From: Bacteroidota bacterium
GTDB taxonomy: Bacteria; Bacteroidota; Bacteroidia; M30B66
Assembly (NCBI GenBank): GCA_027483445.1
Contig: JAIXUS010000045.1
Span: 124,001-188,000, forward strand
Reading direction: 5' to 3'
Length of the DNA: 64,000 nucleotides
Shown: piece by piece, positions 7,837 through 16,226 of the stretch
How the letters are laid out: each line of letters opens with the position of its first letter
How positions within the stretch are numbered: position 1 is the first letter of the stretch
Made by a program: the position numbers and the translations under genes
Notes under the pieces: model-generated
What the model saw: only the letters and a program-made list of their open reading frames with translations
Databases searched by the model: none
What the model was told of the DNA's origin: nothing

Positions 7837-10458
7837 ATGGCTGAACGCAACCTCTCCATCCGCCTGTCCGTGGTCGACGGCGGCAAGGTCAAAGCCGAGC
7901 TGGCCGAGATCGGTGAGAAGGGGGAGCGCTCGCTCAAAAAAATCGAGTCAGCGGCCACTCCGGCGTCCAGTGGTTTGAAACTGCTGTCGTCAGCGGCCAA
8001 CGACGCCAAGTTTCATCTGGAAGCTGCGACTGAACGTCTGGGCCTGTTGGGTTCAGTCCTCGGCAAACTCGGTCCCGCAGGTTTGATTGCTGGTGCGAGC
8101 ATCGCCGCGCTGGGCGTTGGCATCGCGGCGCTCGTCATGCCGGTGGCCCGGGTGGGCGATGAATTCTTCAAGCTCTCGCAAAAGACCGGCGTTTCTGTTG
8201 AAGCCCTGACCGCGCTCGACTATGCCGCCAAGTTGTCGGACGTCACCACCGAAGGGTTGACCAAGGCCCTGCAAAAGCTGTCGGTGGCGATGTTCGACAC
8301 GCAGGTCAATGGTGAAGAGGGCAGTGCTGCCTTGAAGGCCCTGGGGGTGTCGGCTACTGACGCCCACGGTCAGATTCGCCCGACCGAAGCCGTGTTGCTC
8401 GACTTGGCCGAGAAATTTGCCCGGATGCCCGACGGTGCGGACAAAGCAGCGCTCGCCGTCAAACTCTTTGGCAAAGAAGGTCTGGCGATCATCCCGTTCC
8501 TCAACCAGGGACGCGAAGGTATTTCCGCGCTGATGGAAGAAGCGCAGCGCTTGGGCTTGGTCATGTCTGAAGACGTGGCCAGGGCATCCGAGGTCTTCAA
8601 CGACAACCTGACGCGCTTGTCCGCCATCTTCGAAGGCGTGCAGCGCCAGATCGGTGCTGCCGTCATTCCCATCCTGGCTGATTTCACCGAGCAGGTGATC
8701 CTGGCGCAGACCGAGACCGGCAGCTTCAGCAACGAGCTACAGCGCATCACGGCCAACCGGGAAGCGACGCTTGTGTTCCTTGAAGCGGTCGCGTCTGGCT
8801 TGGCCTTCATTGCCGAGTCGGCCGTGCTCTTAAAGCGCGTCATCGCCCAGCCGTTTGACAGCCTTTCGGTAGTAGGCAAAGACATCGAGACCTGGTTCAA
8901 GGCGGATCTTTTAAGGTCGATGAAGTCGATGGGCTATGACCCCAAGCTCATCGATGCAGAAATCGCCAAACTGCAGGGCGCGCGTGATGACTACGTGCGC
9001 GCGGCTAATGACCGACTGCTCAACATCAATCAGAACCCGGGTTATGCAGATCGCGTGGCCCGGTTCTTTGATGAACAGCGCCGCACCGTGCGCGTCATGG
9101 GCCAAAAGTTTGTGCTGGACACCGAGGCGCAGGCCAAGGAAGTCCAGGCGATCTACGACAAATTTCTGCCAACGCTGCCACGCAAGCCACGTCCCAATCT
9201 TGATCTCAGCGGTTTCGAGAAACCCAAGCCCGCCGAAAAAATTAATGAGGGCGAGGTCTTTCTCAACCAACTGCGCTCGCGCCTGACTCGGGCACAGGAG
9301 GGAGAAGTCGCCGAGCTGCGCGCCCGCGCGCTGCAGATCGAAGCCAAGGGCTACAAGGGCGTGTCCGTCGAAGCGGAAAAATACATCCAGGTGCTCGAAG
9401 CCATTGAGCGACAAAAAGAAAAAGACAAAGCCTTCGAGGCTTACGAAAAAGAAGAGGCTAACGCCCGCAAGATCGTCGAGACCCTGATCGGTGGCAACCG
9501 CCAGCGCATCGAAGCCCTGCAGCTGCAGCGCGAGATGCTTGATCTCTCCGCCAGCGAACGTGCCGTCCTGCAAGCCCGCACCGAGCTAGAAAAGTCCGCC
9601 ACCACCGCACGCAAGGAAGCCAGCCAACTCCAGGACGCCGATCTGCGGGCGCAAACCATCGAAGCCATCAACGACGCCCTGGCGCGCCAGCTTCCCATCG
9701 TAGAAAACCTCATCCGCACCAATGCCGAATACCAGCGCAGCACCGAGTTCGGGGCCAAGGCGGCGCTGCGTACCTATATCGAGGACGCCACCAACGCGGC
9801 CAAGCAGGCCGAGCGCGCCGTGACCGGGGCCTTCAAGTCCATGGAGGACGCGCTGACCCAGTTCGTGATGACTGGCAAGCTGGATTTCAACAGCCTGGCC
9901 AACTCGATCATCAGCGATCTGATTCGCATCCAGATCCAGCGTGCGATCACCTTGCCGTTGGCGAACTGGGCCATGAGCTTGTTCACACCGGCGACCAGCG
10001 CAGCATTCCCCCTGGGTTCCGGCGACCTGATGGGTGTGAACGCCAACATCGCCCACAGCGGCGGGCTGTTGGGCGCAGATGGGCTGCCATCCCGGCAGGT
10101 CGGTAGTGCTGTGTTCACTGGGGCACGGCGGTTTCATACCGGTGGCCTGGTCTCGGGCGAGGTACCCATCATCGCCCGCCAGGGTGAAGCGGTATTCACG
10201 CCGGGGCAGTTGCGAGCGCTGGGCGGTGCGGTCGGCACCAAGCCCCAGGTCAATGTCGAAGTGAATGTCATCAACCGCGCCAGTGGTGTCGAAACCCGGG
10301 TCGAGCAACAGCAGCAGCCCGATGGCAGTACCCGGCTCGATGTCATCGTCGAACAGATGGAAGCGCGGATGGCCCGATCGATCTCCCAAGGTTCCGGACT
10401 GGCACCGACCCTGGAGCGCCGCTACGGGCTGAATCCTGCCGCTGGCGCGATGCGATGA
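7837..10458 (+). CDS. Tail tape measure protein (gpH-like)
   Basis: An 873-residue protein, the longest in the tail module, as expected of the ruler that sets tail length. It has a hydrophobic helical stretch at about residues 70-105 (AGLIAGASIAALGVGIAALVMP type), long Ala/Glu/Arg-rich helices across the middle (about 480-640), and a C-terminal region with SGGLLGADGLPSRQVG and FHTGGLVSGEVPIIARQGEAV, typical of lambda-family tape measure C-termini. The hydrophobic segment may take part in DNA passage through the host membrane. It follows the chaperone frameshift pair that would bind it. No interruption is seen. Confidence 0.93.
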   Translation: MAERNLSIRLSVVDGGKVKAELAEIGEKGERSLKKIESAATPASSGLKLLSSAANDAKFHLEAATERLGLLGSVLGKLGPAGLIAGASIAALGVGIAALVMPVARVGDEFFKLSQKTGVSVEALTALDYAAKLSDVTTEGLTKALQKLSVAMFDTQVNGEEGSAALKALGVSATDAHGQIRPTEAVLLDLAEKFARMPDGADKAALAVKLFGKEGLAIIPFLNQGREGISALMEEAQRLGLVMSEDVARASEVFNDNLTRLSAIFEGVQRQIGAAVIPILADFTEQVILAQTETGSFSNELQRITANREATLVFLEAVASGLAFIAESAVLLKRVIAQPFDSLSVVGKDIETWFKADLLRSMKSMGYDPKLIDAEIAKLQGARDDYVRAANDRLLNINQNPGYADRVARFFDEQRRTVRVMGQKFVLDTEAQAKEVQAIYDKFLPTLPRKPRPNLDLSGFEKPKPAEKINEGEVFLNQLRSRLTRAQEGEVAELRARALQIEAKGYKGVSVEAEKYIQVLEAIERQKEKDKAFEAYEKEEANARKIVETLIGGNRQRIEALQLQREMLDLSASERAVLQARTELEKSATTARKEASQLQDADLRAQTIEAINDALARQLPIVENLIRTNAEYQRSTEFGAKAALRTYIEDATNAAKQAERAVTGAFKSMEDALTQFVMTGKLDFNSLANSIISDLIRIQIQRAITLPLANWAMSLFTPATSAAFPLGSGDLMGVNANIAHSGGLLGADGLPSRQVGSAVFTGARRFHTGGLVSGEVPIIARQGEAVFTPGQLRALGGAVGTKPQVNVEVNVINRASGVETRVEQQQQPDGSTRLDVIVEQMEARMARSISQGSGLAPTLERRYGLNPAAGAMR

Positions 10459-10468
10459 AGAGGCTTGG

Positions 10469-10960
10469 ATGAATATCACCTGGCCCACCACACTGCCGCT
10501 GCCTTCGGTCGAAGGCTATGGCCTGACGCCCCAAGAAGCCGTGCTGCGCACCGACATGGAGTCGGGTCCTGCGCGCCAACGACGGCGCTTTCGGCAAACC
10601 CCCACGCGCATTACCGTGCGCTGGCTGTTCCTGGAGACCCAATTTGCGCTCTTCGAAGCTTGGTACAAGTACCACGCCGACGAGGGCGGCCAGTGGTTCG
10701 AGATCACCTTGCTCGGCGGCCTTGGCTTGCTGCCACACGAAGCCCGCTTCACCCGCCAGTTCGAAGCCCGCTTGTTGTCAGCGCGACGCTGGGAGGTCAA
10801 GGGTGAGCTGGAGATCCGTGAGCGTCCCACGCTCGATGAAGGCGCGCTCAACTTGCTGCTGGAGTTCGAGGCGCAAGACCTCTTTGCCATGGGCAGTGAA
10901 CTGCATCAGCTGGTGCACATCACCTTGCCATTGCGCTTACCTCTTTCTCACCCTGCTTAA
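10469..10960 (+). CDS. Minor tail protein (gpM-type position), function unknown
   Basis: A 163-residue protein directly after the tape measure gene, the place of lambda gpM at the distal tail. It contains EAVLRTDMESGPARQRRRF near residue 25, WLFLETQFALFEAWYKYH near residue 52, and a beta-rich RRWEVKGELEIRERPTLDEG near residue 115. I do not recognise a named family with certainty. Position indicates a structural protein of the tail tip. The start at 10469 follows AGAGG at 10458-10462. Confidence 0.58.
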   Translation: MNITWPTTLPLPSVEGYGLTPQEAVLRTDMESGPARQRRRFRQTPTRITVRWLFLETQFALFEAWYKYHADEGGQWFEITLLGGLGLLPHEARFTRQFEARLLSARRWEVKGELEIRERPTLDEGALNLLLEFEAQDLFAMGSELHQLVHITLPLRLPLSHPA

Positions 10961-10983
10961 AGCTGATCCCGGACCAATTCACC

Positions 10984-11622
10984 ATGAGCCTTCAAACCGA
11001 TTTGCACAATGCCGTCACGCAGGTGGCGGCTGACAGTGCGTTAATGCATGCCGTCGTGCATGGCGGCCCCCAAGATACCGTGATCACCGAAGGCGGCGTG
11101 GTCGTCACAGTCGCCAAGCTGCTGAACGATGCCGATGTGCGTATCAATGCGGCGGCAAGCGGCATCCTCGCGCAAAGCCAGGCAGCCGCCCAGGATGCGC
11201 TGACCTCGGCCGAACTCGCCGCCAGCGAAGCCGACCGTGCCCAGTCTGCGGCTAGCCAAGGTATCACCGACACGACTGCCGTCTTGCAACTGGTGCAGAG
11301 CAGCGGCAACCAGATTCTGGTCGATGCCGAAGATGTGCTGCAGCAGGTCATCACCCGCCTGCTGGCGGTGGGTTTGCCCGATGTGCTGACGGGTGCAAGG
11401 GGCATGCTCCTGAAGGTCAAGGCCGATGAATCCGGGTATGAACTGGTCCACACCGCTGCGTTGCCGCGCTTCTATGGGTTTCATCTGTCCAGTGATGGCT
11501 CGGAGCTGTTGCTGACTGAAGGGCGTGAGGAAGCGTTCAATAGCAGCGACTTCACTGCCTGGACGATCTCGGAAGGCGTGAGCTTTGCCGTGCAGAACAA
11601 CGCGCTGGAGGTACGGCTGTGA
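10984..11622 (+). CDS. Putative tail fibre or tail appendage protein
   Basis: A 212-residue protein. The middle (residues about 45-100) is very Ala-rich with heptad-like spacing (AQSQAAAQDALTSAELAASEADRAQSAASQ), which suggests a trimeric coiled coil. The C-terminal third (RFYGFHLSSDGSELLLTEG and onwards) is beta-rich and could be a small knob. Such helical stalk plus knob proteins are usual in tail fibres. The gene overlaps the next by four bases (GTGA), so it is probably co-translated with the first RCC1 propeller protein and may attach it to the tail. No specific family is recognised. Confidence 0.5.
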   Translation: MSLQTDLHNAVTQVAADSALMHAVVHGGPQDTVITEGGVVVTVAKLLNDADVRINAAASGILAQSQAAAQDALTSAELAASEADRAQSAASQGITDTTAVLQLVQSSGNQILVDAEDVLQQVITRLLAVGLPDVLTGARGMLLKVKADESGYELVHTAALPRFYGFHLSSDGSELLLTEGREEAFNSSDFTAWTISEGVSFAVQNNALEVRL

Positions 11623-13286
11623 ACCTCGACATCTCGGCGCTCGGCTATCGCTGGTGCGGCATTTATTCGCCTTACCTCAGCTATCGCGATGGTGATGTGG
11701 TTCTCAAAGACGGAGGCGCTTGGGTGATCCGCCATGGCCAGCCGCAGCCCTTTGCCTTGGGGCAGCAGGACGCGATTCTCAAGGGGCATTTGCTGACCGG
11801 TGGTGTGTCCGTAGGCGGTATTGGCAGCATGGTGCTGCACTCCAACGGTACGGACGGTGTGGAGTTCCGCTTCATGGCCGATCGCAATGGCACGATTGCC
11901 ATGGCGCTCATGAACACCGATCGGGCAGCAGCGGACTATCACAGCGCCAACTACTTCATGGCAGCCATCATGAACGACGGATCAGTCCGTGCGTGGGGGC
12001 GCGCCATTTATGGCCAACAGGGTACCGGCAACACGGGGGATATTAGTCGCACTTTCCCGGCGCGGGTGGCATTCCCACCCGGTACACCACGCATCGTGTC
12101 TGTGAATTGTGTGTGGGATGACACCTTCTTCATCGATGCTGAGGGCGGGCTCTGGCACGCCGGGGGTAACAGTGGCTATGGCTCACCCACGGCTAGCGCC
12201 AATGCGGTGCCGCGACGTGTCAATGGGTTGGGGCAATTGCCTGCCAATGCGGTGGTCAAGCAAATCATCACCGGCCATGACTGGTATGGCTACCGCATGC
12301 TGGCTTGTCTGGATGCCCAGGGTCGGGTCTATGTGTGGGGTAACAACCAGCAGGGCAGCTTGGGTCTGGGGCACACCTCGGCAGTGACTTCGCCGCAACT
12401 GGTGCCATTCACCGTCGATACGCCCATCAAGGCGGTGTTTCTGTCGGGCGGCACCTATGCCGCCAGCTACCTGATCGACACAGCCGGCAAACTCTGGGTG
12501 GCCGGCGAAGCCAACTCCTGTGGCTTTGGCAGCGACCAGTACACGCACCGTCTTTGGATGCCCTGGGGTACCGAGAAGCGGGTCAAGAAAGTGTTCTGCT
12601 CCGAGTCCGACGCCCATTGGGTGGCTGGCAGCCAGTATTACCGCAGCTATGGCGTGCTGCTCGAAGATGGAGCACTCTATCGCTGGGGACACGACGAGGG
12701 TCAGACCTCCGGCATTTGGGGCACGGGCTACACCGGGACCATCTGGACGGGCCACGCCCAGTTTCCTTACAAAGTGCTCGACGGCGTGGCGGACGCCTAT
12801 GCCATTTCGGGTGGGTACGGTCGCACCTTGGCGCTGATGCAAGACGGCACGGTTCGTCACACCGGTAATAACAACTATCAGATTGGTGGCGGCAGTGACC
12901 GCACCACCTGGGCCACCATCGGCGGCGACTACCTCGCGCAAGTCACCAAGCTGCGCATGTATGGCAGCAGCTACGGTTCATCGGCTATGGCGTTGCGTGC
13001 CGATGGCAAAGCGGTGGGTTGGGGCATGGGTGGCGCTGGACAGTGTGGCAACGGCTACGCCGATTCTTCGAATACGCCTTCACGCTTTGTGCTGATTGAT
13101 CGGCCCATTGTCGATTTCTCGCGCTCGGGCGTGATGGGCTGTGGCGACGGTGGCGAGTACCACTACGGCGCTTACCACTTCCTCACCCGCGATGGCCAAG
13201 TGATGTCCACGGGGTACGGCAGCTATGGCCAGACCGGTGACGACGACAGCGACCATCGCTTTGCGCCGTCGCCGATCCTGTTCTGA
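11619..13286 (+). CDS. RCC1-repeat beta-propeller tail protein, copy 1
   Basis: A 555-residue protein starting at a GTG that overlaps the stop of the preceding gene. Residues about 1-100 are a non-repeat N-terminal part. From about residue 105 there are repeated blocks of about 50-60 residues with the RCC1 signature: a variable DG(S/T/A) strand, W-G, then a G-x-x-G-x-G turn (VRAWGRAIYGQQGTGN, VYVWGNNQQGSLGLGH, AVGWGMGGAGQCGNG). RCC1 repeats form a seven-bladed propeller used for protein or glycan binding. The phage setting suggests a receptor-binding or adhesion role at the tail tip; that is inference. The adjacent gene is a diverged copy. Confidence 0.72.
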   Translation: MNLDISALGYRWCGIYSPYLSYRDGDVVLKDGGAWVIRHGQPQPFALGQQDAILKGHLLTGGVSVGGIGSMVLHSNGTDGVEFRFMADRNGTIAMALMNTDRAAADYHSANYFMAAIMNDGSVRAWGRAIYGQQGTGNTGDISRTFPARVAFPPGTPRIVSVNCVWDDTFFIDAEGGLWHAGGNSGYGSPTASANAVPRRVNGLGQLPANAVVKQIITGHDWYGYRMLACLDAQGRVYVWGNNQQGSLGLGHTSAVTSPQLVPFTVDTPIKAVFLSGGTYAASYLIDTAGKLWVAGEANSCGFGSDQYTHRLWMPWGTEKRVKKVFCSESDAHWVAGSQYYRSYGVLLEDGALYRWGHDEGQTSGIWGTGYTGTIWTGHAQFPYKVLDGVADAYAISGGYGRTLALMQDGTVRHTGNNNYQIGGGSDRTTWATIGGDYLAQVTKLRMYGSSYGSSAMALRADGKAVGWGMGGAGQCGNGYADSSNTPSRFVLIDRPIVDFSRSGVMGCGDGGEYHYGAYHFLTRDGQVMSTGYGSYGQTGDDDSDHRFAPSPILF

Positions 13287-13319
13287 ACCTTTTCAAATTC
13301 CACTCTTCAAGGACTGTTC

Positions 13320-14966
13320 ATGGGAACCGTTTCTCTGGGCAAGATTGCCTTTACCTGGCGCGGCGCGTATGACGCCAGCGCCATCTATGCCCGCCAGGAT
13401 GTGGTGAGCCACAACGGCGACAGCTTTGTGTGCCTGGTCGATGCCACCACGGGCGTGGCACCGCATGCGAGCTCACCGGCCTGGGATCTGTTTGCGCAAG
13501 GCACGCAAGGGGTGTCGAACCTACCCGGCGAAGTCATCTACTTCGATGGCAATCAGCTGGTCGCTTTACCGGTAGGCCAAACCGGGCAGGTGCTGACCAT
13601 CGGCGCGCAGGGTGTACCAGTTTGGGCCACGCCCGATGTGCGCTCAGGCACCAAGGCATTGAAGCTCCCGGAGAACGCGAGCAACACGCAGCCCAACAGC
13701 TACCGTCAGTTCGGTCTCATCATGACCGATGGCAGCATCCGCTCCTGGGGACGCAACGCCAACTGGAAGTTGGGGGATGGCACCACCTATGCGCGCTCCT
13801 ATCCGGCACGCACGGCGTTTCCGCCCGGGTTTCCGGGCGCGGCCAAGCTCTATTACAGCCATGACACCAATGGCTACTGCATCGACAAGAACGGTCAGCT
13901 CTGGGGTTGGGGCTACAACGGCTACGGTCAGCTGGCTAGCGGCAACACGACCAATCAGCCCGTGCCGTACAACATGAGTGCCAATGCCAGCAATTCGATT
14001 GCCGGCAAAACCGTGACTCAATTGGCGCTGAACTGCGGCACCGAGGGCTACAACAGCACGCTGGTGCTTTGTAGCGACGGGTCGGTGCACGCCTGTGGCT
14101 ACAACGGCTACGGTCAATTGGGTCTGGGCGACACCACCCAGCGCAACAACTTCGTGCAGTTGCCGGTCCTCGCTGGCATTACGCAGATTGCCGCCGGACG
14201 CGAGCGCTACACCGCCTGTTACGCGGTCAAGACCGACGGCACGCTGTACTCGTGGGGCTACAACGGCAACGGGCAACTGGGCGACGGCACCGCCAACCAG
14301 GCCAACGTCGCCATGCCACGCGCCGGTGGCAGCTTGGCTAGCAAAACCATTGTCAAGGTCTTCGGTGGCTATGTGCACGCTTTTGCGCTGGACAACACCG
14401 GTGCCCTGCATGCCTGGGGCACCAACGACTACGGTCAACTGGGCAACGGCAATCTCGCCAACCAGTTCACCCCGGTGCAGGTGGCGACCAATGTGGTCGA
14501 TGTCTACGCCGGCAGCTACGACTACCCGCTCACCTTTCTCAAGAAAACCGACAAGACACTGTGGGCCTGTGGCGCCGGTGCCTACTGGGGCAATGCCAAC
14601 GGCAGCAACAGCGGCAACTTCGTGCAAGTGCCGGTGGGCAACACCGTGGTCAAGGCCGTGCATGGAGGCACCGGGTCCTACAACTACGGCGCGGCCTTAC
14701 TGGAAAACGGCACTGTCTATGCGTGGGGCTACAACGGCAACGGCGCGCTGGGCCTGGGCGACGCCACCAACCGAAGCAGCGTGGAGCTGGTGCGCATCGC
14801 CCAGCGCCGGGTGGTGGATATCTCGTCCTACGGCTTGAGCTCCGAGCAGGGCCTGGTGTTTCTGCTCGACGACGGTCAGGTGCTGGCCAGCGGCTATGCA
14901 GGCGAGGCGCAATTGCCCGAGGACGATAGCGAAACCAGCTACGTCCCTTACCCGGTGATCCTGTAA
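13320..14966 (+). CDS. RCC1-repeat beta-propeller tail protein, copy 2, with carbohydrate-binding-like N-terminus
   Basis: A 548-residue protein. Residues 1-65 contain FTWRGAYDASAIYARQDVVSHNGDSFVCLVDA, the pattern of small chitin-binding or fibre-attachment modules (W-x-x-Y-x-x-Y-x-x-x-D-V-V). Residues about 110-545 carry at least six RCC1-type blades with near-identical turns such as WGYNGYGQLASGN, CGYNGYGQLGLGD, WGYNGNGQLGDGT, WGTNDYGQLGNGN and WGYNGNGALGLGD. The gene is downstream of copy 1 with a 33-base gap. Its blades are much more uniform than those of copy 1, suggesting recent internal duplication or gene conversion. Likely a receptor-binding tail component; function is inferred from place. 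Confidence 0.74.
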   Translation: MGTVSLGKIAFTWRGAYDASAIYARQDVVSHNGDSFVCLVDATTGVAPHASSPAWDLFAQGTQGVSNLPGEVIYFDGNQLVALPVGQTGQVLTIGAQGVPVWATPDVRSGTKALKLPENASNTQPNSYRQFGLIMTDGSIRSWGRNANWKLGDGTTYARSYPARTAFPPGFPGAAKLYYSHDTNGYCIDKNGQLWGWGYNGYGQLASGNTTNQPVPYNMSANASNSIAGKTVTQLALNCGTEGYNSTLVLCSDGSVHACGYNGYGQLGLGDTTQRNNFVQLPVLAGITQIAAGRERYTACYAVKTDGTLYSWGYNGNGQLGDGTANQANVAMPRAGGSLASKTIVKVFGGYVHAFALDNTGALHAWGTNDYGQLGNGNLANQFTPVQVATNVVDVYAGSYDYPLTFLKKTDKTLWACGAGAYWGNANGSNSGNFVQVPVGNTVVKAVHGGTGSYNYGAALLENGTVYAWGYNGNGALGLGDATNRSSVELVRIAQRRVVDISSYGLSSEQGLVFLLDDGQVLASGYAGEAQLPEDDSETSYVPYPVIL

Positions 14967-14979
14967 GTGATGGTGTCCA

Positions 14980-15522
14980 ATGCCGAACACTGCATTGTCA
15001 GAAGCGATCAAGGAGGCCTACGCCAGCGCTCCGTCCGAGCAGATCATCCTGCACACGCTGGAATTGCGCCATCCGGCCTTCGTCGATGATGCGGGTGCGC
15101 CGGTCGCCATCCGGGTAGTGCGTGACACCGGCGACCTGTGGGCCCGGCTGGAATCGAAAGCGCCGCTGCAAGCCGGTGAGCGCGTGCAGTTCGTCGCGAT
15201 GGGGTTTGAGCTGGACCTGCCGCCGGTCGATACCATGCCGGTGCCGGAAATCACGGTCACGCTGGACAACGTCTCGCGCGAAATCGTGCGTCATCTGGAT
15301 GCAGCGGCTGAGTCGCAATCGGTGATCGAAGTGACCTATCGGCCCTATCTCTCGACCGACCTGGAGGGTCCGCAAATGGACCCGCCGATTCACCTGGTCC
15401 TGACTGAGGTGGAAGCCGACATCTTCCGGGTGACAGGGCGCGCGCGCATGCTCGATGTGGGCAATAAAGCATTTCCGGGCATCAGCTACACCGCCAAAAC
15501 GTTTCCGGGGCTGACCCGATAA
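14980..15522 (+). CDS. DUF1833-family phage tail protein
   Basis: A 180-residue protein that begins with ALSEAIKEAYASAPSEQIILHTLELRHPAF, the characteristic opening of DUF1833 phage proteins. The rest is beta-rich (FELDLPPVDTMPVPEITVTLDN and FRVTGRARMLDVGNKAFPGISY). In related phages it sits between the tape measure and the NlpC/P60 gene, matching lambda gpL, a tail tip component. Here a toxin-antitoxin cassette has come between it and the NlpC/P60 gene. The family function is not established beyond tail tip assembly by position. Confidence 0.75.
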   Translation: MPNTALSEAIKEAYASAPSEQIILHTLELRHPAFVDDAGAPVAIRVVRDTGDLWARLESKAPLQAGERVQFVAMGFELDLPPVDTMPVPEITVTLDNVSREIVRHLDAAAESQSVIEVTYRPYLSTDLEGPQMDPPIHLVLTEVEADIFRVTGRARMLDVGNKAFPGISYTAKTFPGLTR

Positions 15523-15550
15523 CGGGCGCAGAACGACGTGCTTATCGTGT

Positions 15551-15871
15551 TTAACCGCGCGTGCCCCGACTGCGTTTGAAGGCCCGCAGCGTCTGGGCCG
15601 AGAACATCTGGTTGCGCCCCACGATGTGGCTGGGCACGAGCTTGCCTGATTGCACATAGCGGCGCAGCGTCGGAACGGAAATCTCCAGGTACTCGGCGGC
15701 TTCCCATGCAGAAAACGGTTCCTGATGGGTTTCGCCAAACACCTGCTCATGCGTGAAATCGTCTTCCCGAAACGCGTTGCTGGCCAACAGTGAAAAAAAC
15801 CTAACCCGCTCGGTGGTCGGCATCCGCTTCATCTCGGTGTAGAGGTCCTCGGCAGTGAGCGCGTGGTTCAT
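15551..15871 (-). CDS. Antitoxin with excisionase/MerR-type HTH domain
   Basis: A 106-residue protein on the minus strand. The C-terminal half contains a helix-turn-helix of the excisionase type: FSAWEAAEYLEISVPTLRRYVQSG, then KLVPSHIVGRNQMFSAQTLRAF. The N-terminal half is helical and acidic. It is the second gene of a two-gene cassette; its ATG overlaps the stop of the RelE-like gene (4-base overlap), which is the reversed toxin-first order seen in HigBA-type pairs. Antitoxins bind and inhibit the toxin and repress their own promoter. The in-frame open stretch upstream of 15871 is inside the toxin gene and is not used. Pairing with a toxin makes the call likely. Confidence 0.72.
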   Translation of the reverse strand: MNHALTAEDLYTEMKRMPTTERVRFFSLLASNAFREDDFTHEQVFGETHQEPFSAWEAAEYLEISVPTLRRYVQSGKLVPSHIVGRNQMFSAQTLRAFKRSRGTRG

Positions 15872-16191
15872 GGTGTTTCTCCCGTTGGCTTCTCGTGTCG
15901 CAAATACTGTTTCAGTTCGTCGTAGAAGTTCTCGTGAACGCCGACTTGGTAGAAATCGATGATCAAAAACTCCACGGGCGCGTTTTTGGCCGGCGGCCGG
16001 TAGGCCATCAGGTACTCCTGGCGGCTGAACCGGAACTTGTGAACCCGAATCCCGGCCAGGTCGCCCACCTTGAGTTCGCCAATCTCCGGCGCCTCGCACA
16101 CCACCTCCACCTCGTCTTCGATGGCCAGTCGCAAAGGCTTGTGCGCCTTCTTGACGTACTGGGCAAAGGGTCGTTTGAAGTTGGTCTGCAT
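15868..16191 (-). CDS. RelE/ParE-superfamily toxin
   Basis: A 107-residue basic protein on the minus strand. It has the RelE/ParE layout: N-terminal helices (FAQYVKKAHKPLRLAIEDEV), a strand pair with G-L-K-V-G-D-L-type text (GELKVGDLAGIRVHKFRF), then YLMAYRP and a C-terminal strand and helix (EFLIIDFYQVGVHENFYDEL). Members of this superfamily cut mRNA on the ribosome or poison gyrase; which one applies here cannot be read from sequence. It is followed with a 4-base overlap by an HTH antitoxin. The cassette is antisense to the phage tail operon, so it is probably a lysogenically expressed passenger (moron). Confidence 0.75.
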   Translation of the reverse strand: MQTNFKRPFAQYVKKAHKPLRLAIEDEVEVVCEAPEIGELKVGDLAGIRVHKFRFSRQEYLMAYRPPAKNAPVEFLIIDFYQVGVHENFYDELKQYLRHEKPTGETP

Positions 16192-16197
16192 GCGTCG

Positions 16198-16226
16198 ATA
16201 TTAGTGAAATAGTGATTCTATGTCAA
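16198..16226 (-). promoter_or_regulatory. Sigma-70-type promoter of the toxin-antitoxin cassette
   Basis: On the minus strand there is a perfect -35 hexamer TTGACA (16226-16221), a 17-base spacer, and a -10 of TAATAT (16203-16198; four of six match TATAAT). The expected start of transcription, about seven bases further, is at or within one or two bases of the toxin ATG (16191), so the message would have little or no leader. The -35 hexamer overlaps the start codon of the NlpC/P60 gene (16220-16222) on the other strand. Confidence 0.6.

Noticed and set aside
11619-14966. RCC1 genes as a eukaryotic contamination
   Set aside because: They are embedded in the phage operon with overlapping starts and the same codon style, so they belong to the phage.
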